A DNA stretch of 64,000 nt from Paenibacillus sp. CAA11 (GTDB taxonomy: Bacteria; Bacillota; Bacilli; Paenibacillales; Paenibacillaceae): assembly GCF_003060825.1 (NCBI RefSeq), contig NZ_CP028922.1, forward strand, positions 3,455,001 to 3,519,000, written 5' to 3'. How positions within the stretch are numbered: the first letter of the stretch is position 1; every line of letters starts with the position of its first letter. Shown here piece by piece: positions 8,028-16,907 of the stretch. The translations under genes and the position numbers were made by a program. The notes beneath the pieces were generated by a model. It was not told the origin of the DNA. It ran no database searches and was given only the letters and a program-made list of their open reading frames with translations.

Positions 8028-8806
8028 AGCTCCACCTCCTCCCCGCCAAGATAAGCGTTGATCACATTCGGATCGTTCTGGATCTGCTGCGGAGTACCCT
8101 CCGCGATTTTCTCACCATAATTCAGTACGACAATACGGTCGGAAATATCCATAATCATCCCCATGTCATGCTCAATCAGAATGATCTCAATGCTGAACTC
8201 CTTCGCTAGCTGCTTGATTTTCTGGATCAAACCCGCTTTCTCGGCCGCATTCATCCCCGCTGCAGGCTCATCAAGCAGCAGCACCTCACAACCTGTGGCA
8301 AGTGCCCTGGCAATCTCCAGCAGACGCTGCTCACCGTAAGGCAAACTGCCGGCAAATACATCCAGCTTATGGTCCAGCCCAACGATGGCGAGCTTCTCCA
8401 CACATGACTGAGCAATCGCCTCACGCTTGCGGCGAAGAGTGGTCTGCGGCTGAAATACGGACGAGAACAGTCCTTCTTTATTGCAGTCGGCATGTGCGAC
8501 AAGCACATTTTCCAGCACCGTCATGTTCTTAAGCAATCTGGTGTTCTGGAAGGTTCGCGCGATTCCCATTCCTACTCTTTGATACGGCTTCAGCTTGTTA
8601 ATGACCGTATCTTTGTAAGTAATTGTTCCGGAAGTAGGCCGGTAAATGCCCGTAAGCAGGTTGAAGAGAGTGGTCTTCCCTGCTCCATTCGGTCCAATGA
8701 CCGACAATATTTCACCGCGGCGAACTTCCATATTCACCCCGTTCAAAGCAACCAATCCGCCGAATTTGACCGACACCTGATTCAATTCAAGCACCTTATC
8801 CATCAC
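8024..8806 (-). CDS. livG: Branched-chain amino acid-type ABC transporter ATP-binding protein LivG
   Basis: Walker A is IGPNGAGKTTLFNLLTG, followed by the LivG-typical GIARTFQNTRLLKNMTVLEN, signature LPYGEQRLLEIARALA, Walker B VLLLDEPAAGMN, and a terminal IEHDMGMIMDISDRIVVL. Length is 260. The start GTG 8806/ATG 8803 overlaps the livM stop, so translation is coupled. It pairs with LivF in the membrane-bound transporter. Confidence 0.94.
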   Translation of the reverse strand: MMDKVLELNQVSVKFGGLVALNGVNMEVRRGEILSVIGPNGAGKTTLFNLLTGIYRPTSGTITYKDTVINKLKPYQRVGMGIARTFQNTRLLKNMTVLENVLVAHADCNKEGLFSSVFQPQTTLRRKREAIAQSCVEKLAIVGLDHKLDVFAGSLPYGEQRLLEIARALATGCEVLLLDEPAAGMNAAEKAGLIQKIKQLAKEFSIEIILIEHDMGMIMDISDRIVVLNYGEKIAEGTPQQIQNDPNVINAYLGGEEVEL

Positions 8807-9774
8807 TTACTCTCGCCTTTCTGCACAGTACCATAGAAGTTAAACTTCCGGTGCTTCTCTCCCCAGAACCCGGACGGTTTAAAGATCATCATCATCACAA
8901 TCGCCAGTCCCATCAAAATCATGCGGTAATCGCTGACGTATCTTAGAATTTCAGGAGTAACGACCATGATCACCGCTCCGAGAATCGAACCAGGCAGACT
9001 TGCGCTTCCTCCTAAGATCACCATCGCCAGAATATTCACAGAATCCATGTACCTGAATGCGTCCGGACTAATAAATGAAATGTAGGCAGCCCAGAACGCA
9101 CCCGCCGCTCCCGCAAAAAATCCACCCAGCGTAAACGCCAGCAGCTTATAGCGGTTAGGACGAATGCCTATGGACGCTGACAGCGTCTCATCTTCACGCA
9201 CTGTCAGCAGACTGAGCCCAATTCCTGAATGCACCACTCTATGAATCACAAAATAAGTAATCACCGCGAGAATCAGAATCAAATAATAGAATTCCAGCTT
9301 GCCGCTGAACGTATATCCAAATAAGGAAGGGGCAGGAATGCCAGGTAAGCCCATGGGCCCCCGGGTCACATCCACCCAATTGACAAAGATCAAGCGGACG
9401 ATTTCCCCAAAGCCCAATGTAACGATCCCCAGATAATCTCCTCTAAGCCGGATGACAGGACTGCCTAAGATGAAGCCGAAGAAACCGGCAATGATCGCTG
9501 ACGCAGGCAGCGCAATCCAGAAGGAGAGGCCCAAATGGATCATTAAGAGCGCTGCAGCATAGGCGCCGATTCCATAAAAAGCAGCATGTCCCAGCGCAAA
9601 CTGTCCCGCATAGCCAATAATGATATTAAGACTCATGGATAATACGGAGAAAATACCGATCATAATTACGATATGAATGAAGTAATCATTGATTTGCTGC
9701 AGGATCACAGGCATGACAATGATGAATAGTGCAGCCACAAAGAGAAGGGCTGTTTTCTTTCTCATGGTTATCAC
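8803..9774 (-). CDS. livM: Branched-chain amino acid-type ABC transporter permease LivM
   Basis: This is a polytopic membrane protein (about 8-10 helices, 323 residues) of the LivM class. It carries the signature region IIGYAGQFALGHAAFYGIGA, the cytosolic loop GLSLLTVREDETLSASIG, and GGSASLPGSILGAV near the C-terminus. The ribosome binding site AAGGTG better fits ATG at 9765 than GTG at 9774. It starts right after the livH stop and forms the channel with LivH. Confidence 0.93.
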   Translation of the reverse strand: MITMRKKTALLFVAALFIIVMPVILQQINDYFIHIVIMIGIFSVLSMSLNIIIGYAGQFALGHAAFYGIGAYAAALLMIHLGLSFWIALPASAIIAGFFGFILGSPVIRLRGDYLGIVTLGFGEIVRLIFVNWVDVTRGPMGLPGIPAPSLFGYTFSGKLEFYYLILILAVITYFVIHRVVHSGIGLSLLTVREDETLSASIGIRPNRYKLLAFTLGGFFAGAAGAFWAAYISFISPDAFRYMDSVNILAMVILGGSASLPGSILGAVIMVVTPEILRYVSDYRMILMGLAIVMMMIFKPSGFWGEKHRKFNFYGTVQKGESK

Positions 9775-10647
9775 CTACACCTTGTTGATATCTTTCTTGC
9801 CCAATATGCCTGAGGGTCTGATCAGCAGCACGATAATGAGAATAGCGAAGGAAATTACACTCTTATATTGAGTAGAAATATATGCGCCGCCGAGCGTTTC
9901 CACCAGACCAAGCAGCACGCCGCCCAGCATCGCTCCCGGGATGTTCCCGATCCCCCCAAGTACCGCTGCCGTAAAGGCATTGATTCCTGCCATATATCCC
10001 ATGGTCGGATAAACTGCGTTGTAATAAATCCCCACCATAATCCCGGCGCAGGAGGCCAGAGCCGAACCAATGGCGAACGCCAGGCTGATCATTCGGTTTG
10101 TATTAATTCCCATCAGCGCTGCATTCGTGAGACTCATGGAGGTGGCCCGCATCGCCGTGCCTGTCTTTGTCTTCGTTACGAACAGCTGCAGGGCGAGCAT
10201 CAAGATCAAGGACAATACCAGAATTAGAATTTGAATTTCCGAGAACGTAACGCTTCCGAGCGTATAAGTGCGGCTGCCAAAGGCCGTTGGAAAAGGATGC
10301 ATCTCGGTTCCCCATAATTTCTGCGCCAGACTGATCAGCAGTGTCGATACCCCCAGCGCACTGATTAACGGAACAATCCGGTCCGCTGTTCTAAGCGGGC
10401 GGTAGGCAAGCCGCTCAATAATGATGCCGAGAAACGCCGTTCCCGCAGCCGACAGTAAAAATGCAAGATAGAGGGGAAGATGAAATTCCTGCATAAAGAA
10501 GAGGCCCAAAAAGCTGCCCACCATGTAAATATCACCATGCGCGAAATTAACAATTTTCAAGATTCCATATACCATCGTGTAGCCTAAAGCGATCAAAGCA
10601 TAGATCATGCCGATGGTCAGTCCATTCGTTAATTGCTGGAGGAACAT
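9775..10647 (-). CDS. livH: Branched-chain amino acid-type ABC transporter permease LivH
   Basis: LivH-type permease of 290 residues. The N-terminus QQLTNGLTIGMIYALIALGY and motif ILKIVNFAHGDIYMVG are diagnostic of LivH. The coupling loop TKTGTAMRATSMSLTNAALM and the C-terminal FTAAVLGGIGNIPGAMLGG are present. The start at ATG 10647 follows AAAGGATG. It lies between the binding-protein gene and livM in the same transcript. Confidence 0.94.
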   Translation of the reverse strand: MFLQQLTNGLTIGMIYALIALGYTMVYGILKIVNFAHGDIYMVGSFLGLFFMQEFHLPLYLAFLLSAAGTAFLGIIIERLAYRPLRTADRIVPLISALGVSTLLISLAQKLWGTEMHPFPTAFGSRTYTLGSVTFSEIQILILVLSLILMLALQLFVTKTKTGTAMRATSMSLTNAALMGINTNRMISLAFAIGSALASCAGIMVGIYYNAVYPTMGYMAGINAFTAAVLGGIGNIPGAMLGGVLLGLVETLGGAYISTQYKSVISFAILIIVLLIRPSGILGKKDINKV

Positions 10648-10710
10648 AGTAACATCCTTTCAAAGCCAGGGAGCAGGAAAGTGAATCTTCCCTGCTCCTA
10701 GTTCACAAAA

Positions 10711-11838
10711 TTATTGATAAAGCTCAAATTTGCCGTCTTTCACCGTCAAGCGCGAAGGAACCGTGACCACATCGCCATTCTTATCAAAACTGATCGTACC
10801 GGTTGGACCCTTATAATCCTTCAAGGTCTCAAGGTACTGCTTAATGCTTTCACGATCAGCGCCCTTCTCCTGGATGGCCTTAATGATTACAGAGGTGGCC
10901 ACATAGGAATAAGCTGCATACGTATCCGGCTTGCTGTTATATTTAGCTTGATACTGCTCGTCAAACTTAGTTGCTTCAGCATTATCCCCACCGGGATAGA
11001 AGAAACCGATCAGCTTAAAGCCTTCAACCGATTCTTTGCCGAGACCCAGCAGTGCTTGCGAGTAAAGGCTGTCTACCCCGATAAAATTAACATTTAGGTT
11101 CAGCTTTTTCGCCTGCTGGGAGATCAGAGCTGCTTCATTATAGAAGCCGCCGATAAAGATCGCGTCCGGCTGCTTGTCCTTGATCTTAGTTAGGGCCGTG
11201 CTGAAGTCCTTATCCCCTGGGTTGTAGGCTTCTGCTGCAACCACTTCGATCCCGTTCGCAGGGGCGGATTTCTTATAGACATCAAGAAGTCCCAGTCCAA
11301 AGTCAGATTGTTCATAGATCAGAGCCACTTTCTTGTAGCCCAGCTCCTTAGACCAGTTCGCAAGATAATCCGCTTGAAAGGCATCTGTCGTAATGACGCG
11401 GAACGTATAATTCCCTGCATCCGTAACCGCTGGAGCGCTAGAAGAAGGAGACACCTGAACGATTTTGCTCTTGTTATAAATTGGAGCCGTTGCTAATGTG
11501 GCCGAACTGTTAAAATGACCTACAACGCCCAAAATGCTCTTGTCCGATACAAATTTATTGGCAACGTTAACAGCTTCATTCGAGTCCCCCTTATCATCTT
11601 GGACGACGACCTCCACCTTCTTGCCATTAATGCCGCCTGCTTCGTTAATTTGAGCGGCTGCCAGTTCGGCTCCGTTCTTAAAAGCCGTTCCGTATTGCGC
11701 CTCTGTCCCGGATATTGGAGCCGCCAGACCGATGCGAATCGTATTGCTGTCCGCCTTGGATTCACTGCCGGCGCCGCATCCGCTGAGCACCCCTGCAAGC
11801 AATCCTGTTATGGCGAGTACACTTAACGTCTTCTTCAT
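10711..11838 (-). CDS. ABC transporter substrate-binding lipoprotein, LivJ/LivK type
   Basis: Periplasmic-binding-protein type I of the branched-chain class. ATG 11838 behind GAGGGGG is preferred over an upstream in-frame TTG at 11853. A lipoprotein signal (MKKTLSVLAITGLLAGVLSGC) attaches it to the membrane outer face. The mature part begins with IRIGLAAPISGTEAQYGTAF and contains ELAAAQINEAGGINGKKVEV, both standard for the class. It is the first gene of the operon and has its own promoter. A 63-base gap to livH is the largest in the operon. Ligand specificity is not readable; the operon's hydrolases suggest a thiazoline, carbamoyl or amide amino acid. Confidence 0.92.
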   Translation of the reverse strand: MKKTLSVLAITGLLAGVLSGCGAGSESKADSNTIRIGLAAPISGTEAQYGTAFKNGAELAAAQINEAGGINGKKVEVVVQDDKGDSNEAVNVANKFVSDKSILGVVGHFNSSATLATAPIYNKSKIVQVSPSSSAPAVTDAGNYTFRVITTDAFQADYLANWSKELGYKKVALIYEQSDFGLGLLDVYKKSAPANGIEVVAAEAYNPGDKDFSTALTKIKDKQPDAIFIGGFYNEAALISQQAKKLNLNVNFIGVDSLYSQALLGLGKESVEGFKLIGFFYPGGDNAEATKFDEQYQAKYNSKPDTYAAYSYVATSVIIKAIQEKGADRESIKQYLETLKDYKGPTGTISFDKNGDVVTVPSRLTVKDGKFELYQ

Positions 11839-11887
11839 CTTTATCCCCCTCAATCAATAATTAATCCTATGAGTTAAGTTTGTTTTA

Positions 11888-11949
11888 ATTATAGTGATTA
11901 ATCTTGAAAAATCAACAATTATTTATCAATGTCATATCCATTTTGATAA
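11888..11949 (-). promoter_or_regulatory. Promoter of the ABC/hydrolase operon with upstream inverted repeat
   Basis: On the minus strand TTGATT (11915-11910) and TATAAT (11893-11888) are 16 bases apart. Just upstream, TTATCAA/TTGATAA form a perfect inverted repeat at 11923-11949. Its centre contains ATGTCATA, resembling the TTGTCATAG half of the palindrome in front of the IclR gene, so it is a candidate IclR-type operator. Weak further hairpins lie in 11980-12090. Confidence 0.55.
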
Positions 11950-12095
11950 TATCAAAACCATCAGGTGTGATCATAATAAAAACGCCCGGTTTTCGGACGC
12001 TCAGGCCTATGGCTTTCATCATAGATCGTTAAGGCATTTAAAGAGATTCTTGCTTAAGCTAGTCTCAATTGGAACTGAACGACCGCATAACAAAA

Positions 12096-12135
12096 GGGGG
12101 ATCCGCAAAGCCGTTTGGCTTCTCGCGGATCCCCC
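12096..12135 (-). terminator. Strong terminator after the serine hydrolase gene
   Basis: GGGGGATCCGC pairs perfectly with GCGGATCCCCC, with an inner AAGCC/GGCTT arm. On the minus strand it is followed by TTTTG. It separates this gene from the downstream ABC operon promoter. Confidence 0.85.
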
Positions 12136-12191
12136 TTAAACTCATCATATATGAATCAAATAATATGAATGCTGTTGACCTCTGTTACTCA

Positions 12192-14267
12192 TTACTTCTT
12201 CAACTGAATCTCAAAGGCAGCGTGCTCTTCACCAGCAAATACAATGGTTCCGTCCTTAGGAAGCGTGACTTCGTTATCGCCGCTAACGACAGTAAAGTTC
12301 ACACATAACCCGTTCGCATCATATACCGCAAAGGCTCCGCGTTCAGGCATCTTCACCGTCATCGTCTTGCCAGCGGCTTCCTCAGGAACCGTGTACCATC
12401 TGGCCGTCTCTCCATTCTGCAGCTTCACAGAAGAACTGTTCCCAGCATACAGAGACTTGACCCCATCTTCGCTCATATAAATTGTACCGGCTGCCTCTAT
12501 ATATTCCACATTCCCTTTGGTGTAGAAGTGATATTCTGCCGTATCTCGGCTGCCCGTTGCAGGAATTTGGTGCTGACTTCCCGCCGTGTTCGCATCTTCA
12601 ATCTTCTTATCGACCAAGTACCCTTTCAGCTCATCTGCCCGGGCAACTTGAACTGCTGGCAGCATCAGCTGATAGACGGCCGAGCTGTATTTCTCATTTA
12701 CAGGATAGTAGACTTTACCTTCCCTCTTCGCCCAGGCGGCTTCTGTCTCAGGAGATAACGCTACTTCTTCCAACTTCTCAGCGGAGTAAGCATTTAATGC
12801 CAACTGTCCCAGCCCAGGGACCGTAGCATATTGTCTCTCCCACAAATAGGTGCGGCCATTCTTCTCGGTTACGAAGCTGATCTTGGCGCTCCCATCCTCG
12901 GAGACGAAGGTTCCTTCTGCGGTGTAGACAAGCTTTTGCGCAGGATCCTTAGGGTTAAGCGGTGTCGTTAACACCATTTCTCCATCCGCAAACGCTACCT
13001 TAATCTGCTGGCCGCTAGCCCCGTAATAGCCTGCATATTTGAGCATACTGCTTGGAATTTCAGCTTTCACTGGCTTGCCAAAGGACTTGGCCGGCTTAAG
13101 CTCTTTGATGATTCCCTTTTGCTTCAAATTCTGAAGCAGAAGCTCTGCCGCAAGCAGCTGGTCCACCGAGCTGGAACCGCCGGATGATAGGACGGCAGCC
13201 GCCATATTTTGCTCCGGAAGAACGATCAGAGAGGCATGATACAGCAAGGTATCTCCGCCCTTAGTCAGCGCCTTCATGCCGTAATCATTGAACGGGTACA
13301 GATTCACACTGTCCCAGCCCAGCCCGAAATTTACTGAATTATCGGAATCCTGCGGCCATAATCCCTTCTTATACTCGGCCTGAGCCATGGCCTGCACAGA
13401 CTGTTCGGACAGGACGTCCTTAGAGCCCTTCATAAATACGTTCGCGAATTGCACGAGATCCTCAGCAGTGGAATAAATTCCTCCTGTTCCGATCACATTC
13501 ACCGTCTCGTTAGGAAGCTGGCCTTGATAGGTTGGATAATATAGTGCGGCCATCTTGCTAACATCCACCTGATCCTTAGGTGTCTTGGTATGCTCCAGCT
13601 TCAGCGGTCCGGTCAGGAACTGATGAATGAATGCGGTATAATCCATTCCACTAACTCGTTCTACCAAAATCTCAGCCAGGGTAAAGCCGTCATTGCAATA
13701 TACCGAGAAAGCACCCGGATCAGCCTTCAGGCTTTGGGTGGATAATTGCTTCAGCAAGGTATCATGGGCGTAGGAATCATTATCCTCAAACAGGAAGGCA
13801 CTGCCCAGACTTGAACCGGGAAGCCCAGAGGAATGATTGAGCAGCATCCGAGGTGTGATCTGCTTATAGCGATCGTCCTTCATTTTGAATTCCGGTATGT
13901 ACTGAATCAAAGGGGTATCCAGATTAATCTTCCCTTGATCTACCAGCTTCATCACAGCTGCGGCTGTGAACATTTTACTAGTTGATCCAATTCCGTACAT
14001 CGTCTCTGACGTCAGTGGGACTTTCCCTTCTGCATCATTTAGTCCCGCCTGCCCGGATATCGTGATCTTGCCTTGATCAATCAGGGCATACTGTACGCTT
14101 GTTGTCTGGTATTTCTTGGTAATTAGCTCCGCCTTCTCGGCTACAAGCTTCTCAAGTGTTCCTCCTGAAGTGACAGGAACGGTAGTCTCCGCTGCAAATG
14201 CGCCTGCCGGCACGAGCAGCATGACGACGAGGACAGTTACCAGCATGCTTAGCAGTCTTTGTTTCAA
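12192..14267 (-). CDS. Exported serine hydrolase, class C beta-lactamase/penicillin-binding-protein-like
   Basis: The start is TTG at 14267 with AAGGAGG 6 bases upstream. A signal peptide (residues 1-25, ending GAFAAE) directs export. Catalytic motifs of the beta-lactamase (class C)/PBPX family are seen: Ser95-T-S-Lys98 in YGIGSTSKMF, YCN in FSVYCNDGFTLAEILVER, and a KGGDTLLYHAS third motif followed by LIVLPEQN. The catalytic domain ends near residue 400. About 290 residues of beta-rich C-terminal domain follow, an arrangement seen in large secreted family members acting on peptidoglycan peptides or D-amino acid peptides. It is a single-gene unit with its own terminator. True beta-lactamase activity is unlikely but untested. 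Confidence 0.88.
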   Translation of the reverse strand: MKQRLLSMLVTVLVVMLLVPAGAFAAETTVPVTSGGTLEKLVAEKAELITKKYQTTSVQYALIDQGKITISGQAGLNDAEGKVPLTSETMYGIGSTSKMFTAAAVMKLVDQGKINLDTPLIQYIPEFKMKDDRYKQITPRMLLNHSSGLPGSSLGSAFLFEDNDSYAHDTLLKQLSTQSLKADPGAFSVYCNDGFTLAEILVERVSGMDYTAFIHQFLTGPLKLEHTKTPKDQVDVSKMAALYYPTYQGQLPNETVNVIGTGGIYSTAEDLVQFANVFMKGSKDVLSEQSVQAMAQAEYKKGLWPQDSDNSVNFGLGWDSVNLYPFNDYGMKALTKGGDTLLYHASLIVLPEQNMAAAVLSSGGSSSVDQLLAAELLLQNLKQKGIIKELKPAKSFGKPVKAEIPSSMLKYAGYYGASGQQIKVAFADGEMVLTTPLNPKDPAQKLVYTAEGTFVSEDGSAKISFVTEKNGRTYLWERQYATVPGLGQLALNAYSAEKLEEVALSPETEAAWAKREGKVYYPVNEKYSSAVYQLMLPAVQVARADELKGYLVDKKIEDANTAGSQHQIPATGSRDTAEYHFYTKGNVEYIEAAGTIYMSEDGVKSLYAGNSSSVKLQNGETARWYTVPEEAAGKTMTVKMPERGAFAVYDANGLCVNFTVVSGDNEVTLPKDGTIVFAGEEHAAFEIQLKK

Positions 14268-14472
14268 AGAAAAACCTCCTTATTTTTGAAAATCCATAAT
14301 TTAGTACGTATGAACATATAAGTAGGTTTCTTAAATTTGACGTGAACTGAACCCTGTACATAAGAAGAGTCGTCTTATTTTGTCCTCTTATCTTGTGAGC
14401 TGTATCACAAGCCCTGCTGTGAACGGAGTTTATATTGGGAAGTGTACAGAATCTCCACAGGAGGCGCTTAAC

Positions 14473-14814
14473 ATGAACAAGAAGGTTATTCAGGAATTTC
14501 AACAATATCAGGAAGACCGTTTTACAAAACGAATTATTTTTCACGAAGGAGAAAGCACCGTGTTCCTGCTGAATTTCATGCCAGGGCAGGAGCTTCCTGC
14601 CCATAATCATCCGGGAGCCGATGTATTTATTACAGCCCTCACGGGCAGCGGAACGATGGTGGTCGATGGAAAAGAGCATGCCTTAGCCCAAGGAGAAGCG
14701 ATTCATATTGCGGGGAATGAGGTATTCGCTTACCGTAACAGCGGCGGGGAGCCGGTCTCTCTGTATGTCGTTCTCGCGAAGGTGCCGGATGAGCGATATG
14801 TGAAGGAGATCTAA
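14473..14814 (+). CDS. Small cupin-domain protein
   Basis: A 113-residue cupin_2 protein starting at ATG 14473 with AGGAGG 8 bases upstream. The metal-binding motif 1 is PGQELPAHNHPGADVF and motif 2 is GEAIHIAGNEVFAYRN, with the glycine-rich turn GSGTMVVDGKEHAL between them. Single-domain cupins of this size bind a divalent metal and act as dioxygenases, isomerases or sensors; no substrate can be named. Its 3' end is overlapped by a convergent minus-strand gene. Confidence 0.85.
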   Translation: MNKKVIQEFQQYQEDRFTKRIIFHEGESTVFLLNFMPGQELPAHNHPGADVFITALTGSGTMVVDGKEHALAQGEAIHIAGNEVFAYRNSGGEPVSLYVVLAKVPDERYVKEI

Positions 14815-15154
14815 GTTTAGACAGGTTGATGTCCTCTATAGCGTCTTGAATGATGCCCCGGTACTGCTCGTTATGCTTGAGCTCTCGCAGAAGTATTGGC
14901 TTCACGATCCGTTTATCCAAGCCGCCTTTGGTCCTCGCAGTGTGCGCAAGGCCGAGCAAGGCATTTCCCCGTATGCCAGCGTCTTCATGATCTGCGAGCC
15001 GAAGGCACAAATTCTGCGCGAACCGCGAACTGTGATGATACAGCCCCACCGTAAGCGGCAGCACCCGCAATTCATCGACCCGCTGACGTTCCACAATCTC
15101 TTCTATCTCAGGCTGACTTAAGGGTTCTATATGCTGATACATACGCTCCTTCAT
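14639..15154 (-). CDS. HEAT-repeat-like small protein with read-through C-terminus
   Basis: ATG 15154 has an AGGAGAG site. Residues 1-112 look real: a helical, HEAT-like protein (SRFAQNLCLRLADHEDAGIR, GNALLGLAHTARTKGGLDKR, NEQYRGIIQDAIEDINLSKL). The remaining 58 or so residues are Pro/Arg/His-rich and lie opposite the genuine cupin gene, so they look like unselected read-through. The ancestral stop or true C-terminus was probably lost by a deletion or frameshift near 14815-14830. HEAT-like proteins of this size occur as immunity proteins in toxin loci, but no toxin is adjacent. It follows the next gene by 30 bases, probably in one transcript. Confidence 0.55.
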   Translation of the reverse strand: MKERMYQHIEPLSQPEIEEIVERQRVDELRVLPLTVGLYHHSSRFAQNLCLRLADHEDAGIRGNALLGLAHTARTKGGLDKRIVKPILLRELKHNEQYRGIIQDAIEDINLSKLRSPSHIAHPAPSRERHTERPAPRRCYGKRIPHSPQYESLLLGLRHALFHRPPSFRCP

Positions 15155-15184
15155 TTTATCACTCTCCTAGCAAAAATAGGCAGT

Positions 15185-15712
15185 TTAAGCCCTTTGCTGA
15201 ATATATCTCCTGAAGCAGCCTTTAAACCTCTCATAGAGCGGTGTAATACCGCTAATTTCTTCCTTAAATTCATCATATATTGCTGCACGCTGCTGCTGCT
15301 CCAGTGCCGCATCAAACTCCGCATGCTCGTAAATGTTAAGCAGTTCATAGAAGAATTCACAAGGCTCCTTAACCGCCTGAACAGAATCGGCATAACTGCC
15401 CGCCGAATAAAGGAAGGTTGCCCAGGAAATCTCTCGGCGCTCATAGCGTAAATATAAGCAGGCTATATAGAGATCACATAAATAATCCGTATCCAAGGGC
15501 ACAAAGGGCTCCGAATGAACAAATTTACTCACAATGCTAACAGCCTGCGGCTGAAACCGTGTCACAGACAAATCTATAATCCAATAAGGCGGATGGGGGT
15601 GTTCTTCAATGATCTCGTCGCAAAACAGCTGAAAATACTTGTAATTAATCAGCTCGCTCTCTAGTAAAATCAGCAATTGGCCTGCAAAGCCCTTATCTAG
15701 TTCCAACTCCAT
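15185..15712 (-). CDS. Conserved-looking hypothetical protein, 175 residues
   Basis: ATG 15712 (MELELDKGF) is preferred because GAGGGGGG lies 5 bases upstream; an in-frame ATG at 15751 lacks a site. The protein is soluble, acidic, with no signal peptide, and rich in aromatic residues (for example HPHPPYWIIDLSVTRFQP, YLCDLYIACLYLRYERREIS). I do not recognise the family. The pairing with a HEAT-like gene 30 bases downstream suggests a two-gene unit, perhaps orphan immunity genes, but that is speculative. Confidence 0.6.
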   Translation of the reverse strand: MELELDKGFAGQLLILLESELINYKYFQLFCDEIIEEHPHPPYWIIDLSVTRFQPQAVSIVSKFVHSEPFVPLDTDYLCDLYIACLYLRYERREISWATFLYSAGSYADSVQAVKEPCEFFYELLNIYEHAEFDAALEQQQRAAIYDEFKEEISGITPLYERFKGCFRRYIQQRA

Positions 15713-15829
15713 GCTGCCCCCCTCTATCATTCCAACTAAGATGACCATCATCGTGATTATTTTACTATACTCCTTGAAGTTTTTTCCGTTTATAATAGCT
15801 ACTTAATAATACTAGAAGGGGTGATAGGA

Positions 15830-16375
15830 TTGTTTCCGGTGTTAGAGACAGAAAGGCTCAGGCTTAGGGAAGTCACCTTAGAGGACGCAGACGGACTCTT
15901 TGCTTGTTTCTCCAATGACCAGGTCACGCGCTATTATGGACAGGAACCCTTACAGCATATAGAACAAGCTGAGAAGTTGGTTGAACACTTTGCAAATCTC
16001 TACAATGATACAAGGGGCATACGCTGGGGAATTGAGCGAAAAGAGATTCAAGGGATCATTGGAACCCTCGGTTACCATGCTTGGTCTCCTAAACATAAGC
16101 GGGCAGAAATAGGCTATGAAGTTCACCCAAGCCAGTGGGGACAGGGCTTTGCTACAGAAGCCTTGTCCAAGGCACTTGCCTATGGCTTTGAGGTAATGGA
16201 GCTCATTCGGATCAGTGCCGTAGTGTATACCCGCAATGAAGCTTCCCAGCAGCTGCTGGTCAAAGCAGGCTTCCAAAAGGAGGGACTTCTGCGAAAATAT
16301 ATGTTCCAAAACGGTGCGGCCCACGATACCTATATCTATTCCTTACTTAGAGAAGATTTTAGCGACACAGTGTAA
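15830..16375 (+). CDS. GNAT N-acetyltransferase, RimJ/RimL type
   Basis: Start TTG at 15830 gives the family-typical beginning MFPVLETERLRLREV and places AGAAGGGG about 9 bases upstream; GTG at 15821 would be too close to that site. The acetyl-CoA loop is HPSQWGQGFATEALSKALAYGF, followed by RISAVVYTRNEASQQLLVKAGF and the FQKEGLLRKY strand. About 181 residues. Proteins of this class acetylate N-terminal alpha-amines of ribosomal proteins or small amines; the target is unknown. Confidence 0.88.
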   Translation: MFPVLETERLRLREVTLEDADGLFACFSNDQVTRYYGQEPLQHIEQAEKLVEHFANLYNDTRGIRWGIERKEIQGIIGTLGYHAWSPKHKRAEIGYEVHPSQWGQGFATEALSKALAYGFEVMELIRISAVVYTRNEASQQLLVKAGFQKEGLLRKYMFQNGAAHDTYIYSLLREDFSDTV

Positions 16376-16405
16376 ATAACAGCTATCCTTAATCATAAAA
16401 AAACT

Positions 16406-16446
16406 GGGAAGGCTTGCTAGTATATCCACAACGCTGCAGCCTTCCC
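16406..16446. terminator. Bidirectional terminator
   Basis: GGGAAGGCT (16406-16414) pairs with AGCCTTCCC (16438-16446). On the minus strand it is followed by AGTTTTTTT, and on the plus strand by a weak TTC tract. It serves the GNAT gene and the convergent ABC operon. Confidence 0.75.
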
Positions 16447-16569
16447 TTCATGCCATCACAGTATCGCTAGAAATACTCTGAACAGCGCCTTGCATCTATT
16501 GCTCTGCCAAATCCTCCTTTCCCTATAGCCGGGCTGCAGAGCCATCCCAAGCTCTAGGCTCGTCGTCCT

Positions 16570-16854
16570 TTAGGCTCGTCCTGAACCACACTCCCACAGC
16601 CGAGTAAGCCGCACAAGCTTCCGCAAATCCTCATACAGCTCGATGCGTTTAGATCCTCTTTCTGCCAGCGGCTCTAGTGTCTGCACCGCTCTCTCATAAG
16701 GACTTGATATAAACCGGTCAATCCTTTCATCCGCTAGAAGGGCTGCCACCTGAAGAGCATCTCTCCCGCCCTGTTCGGTTAATCCTCGCATTCTCTCCTG
16801 GCCTTCTATGTACTCGGATTCAGCATGCCTGACAAAATAAAGCATGGTATTCAT
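16570..16854 (-). pseudogene. Truncated histidine phosphatase (phosphoglycerate mutase-like)
   Basis: The start of a histidine-phosphatase domain is clear: LYFVRHAESEY (catalytic RHG-like RHA), LTEQGGRDALQVAALL, and RFISSPYERAVQTLEPLAE. The reading frame then degenerates (LTRLWECGSGRA) and stops at 94 residues, about half the usual 190. The C-terminal catalytic histidine motif is absent. The downstream 150 bases to the terminator hold no continuation I can reconstruct confidently. It lies 54 bases behind the ABC permease gene. Probably a decayed gene. Confidence 0.65.
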
Positions 16855-16907
16855 CTCTGTTCCCCCTCTCCCTTATCACCTCGTTACTTCCCTTGCTTCC
16901 TTGATTT

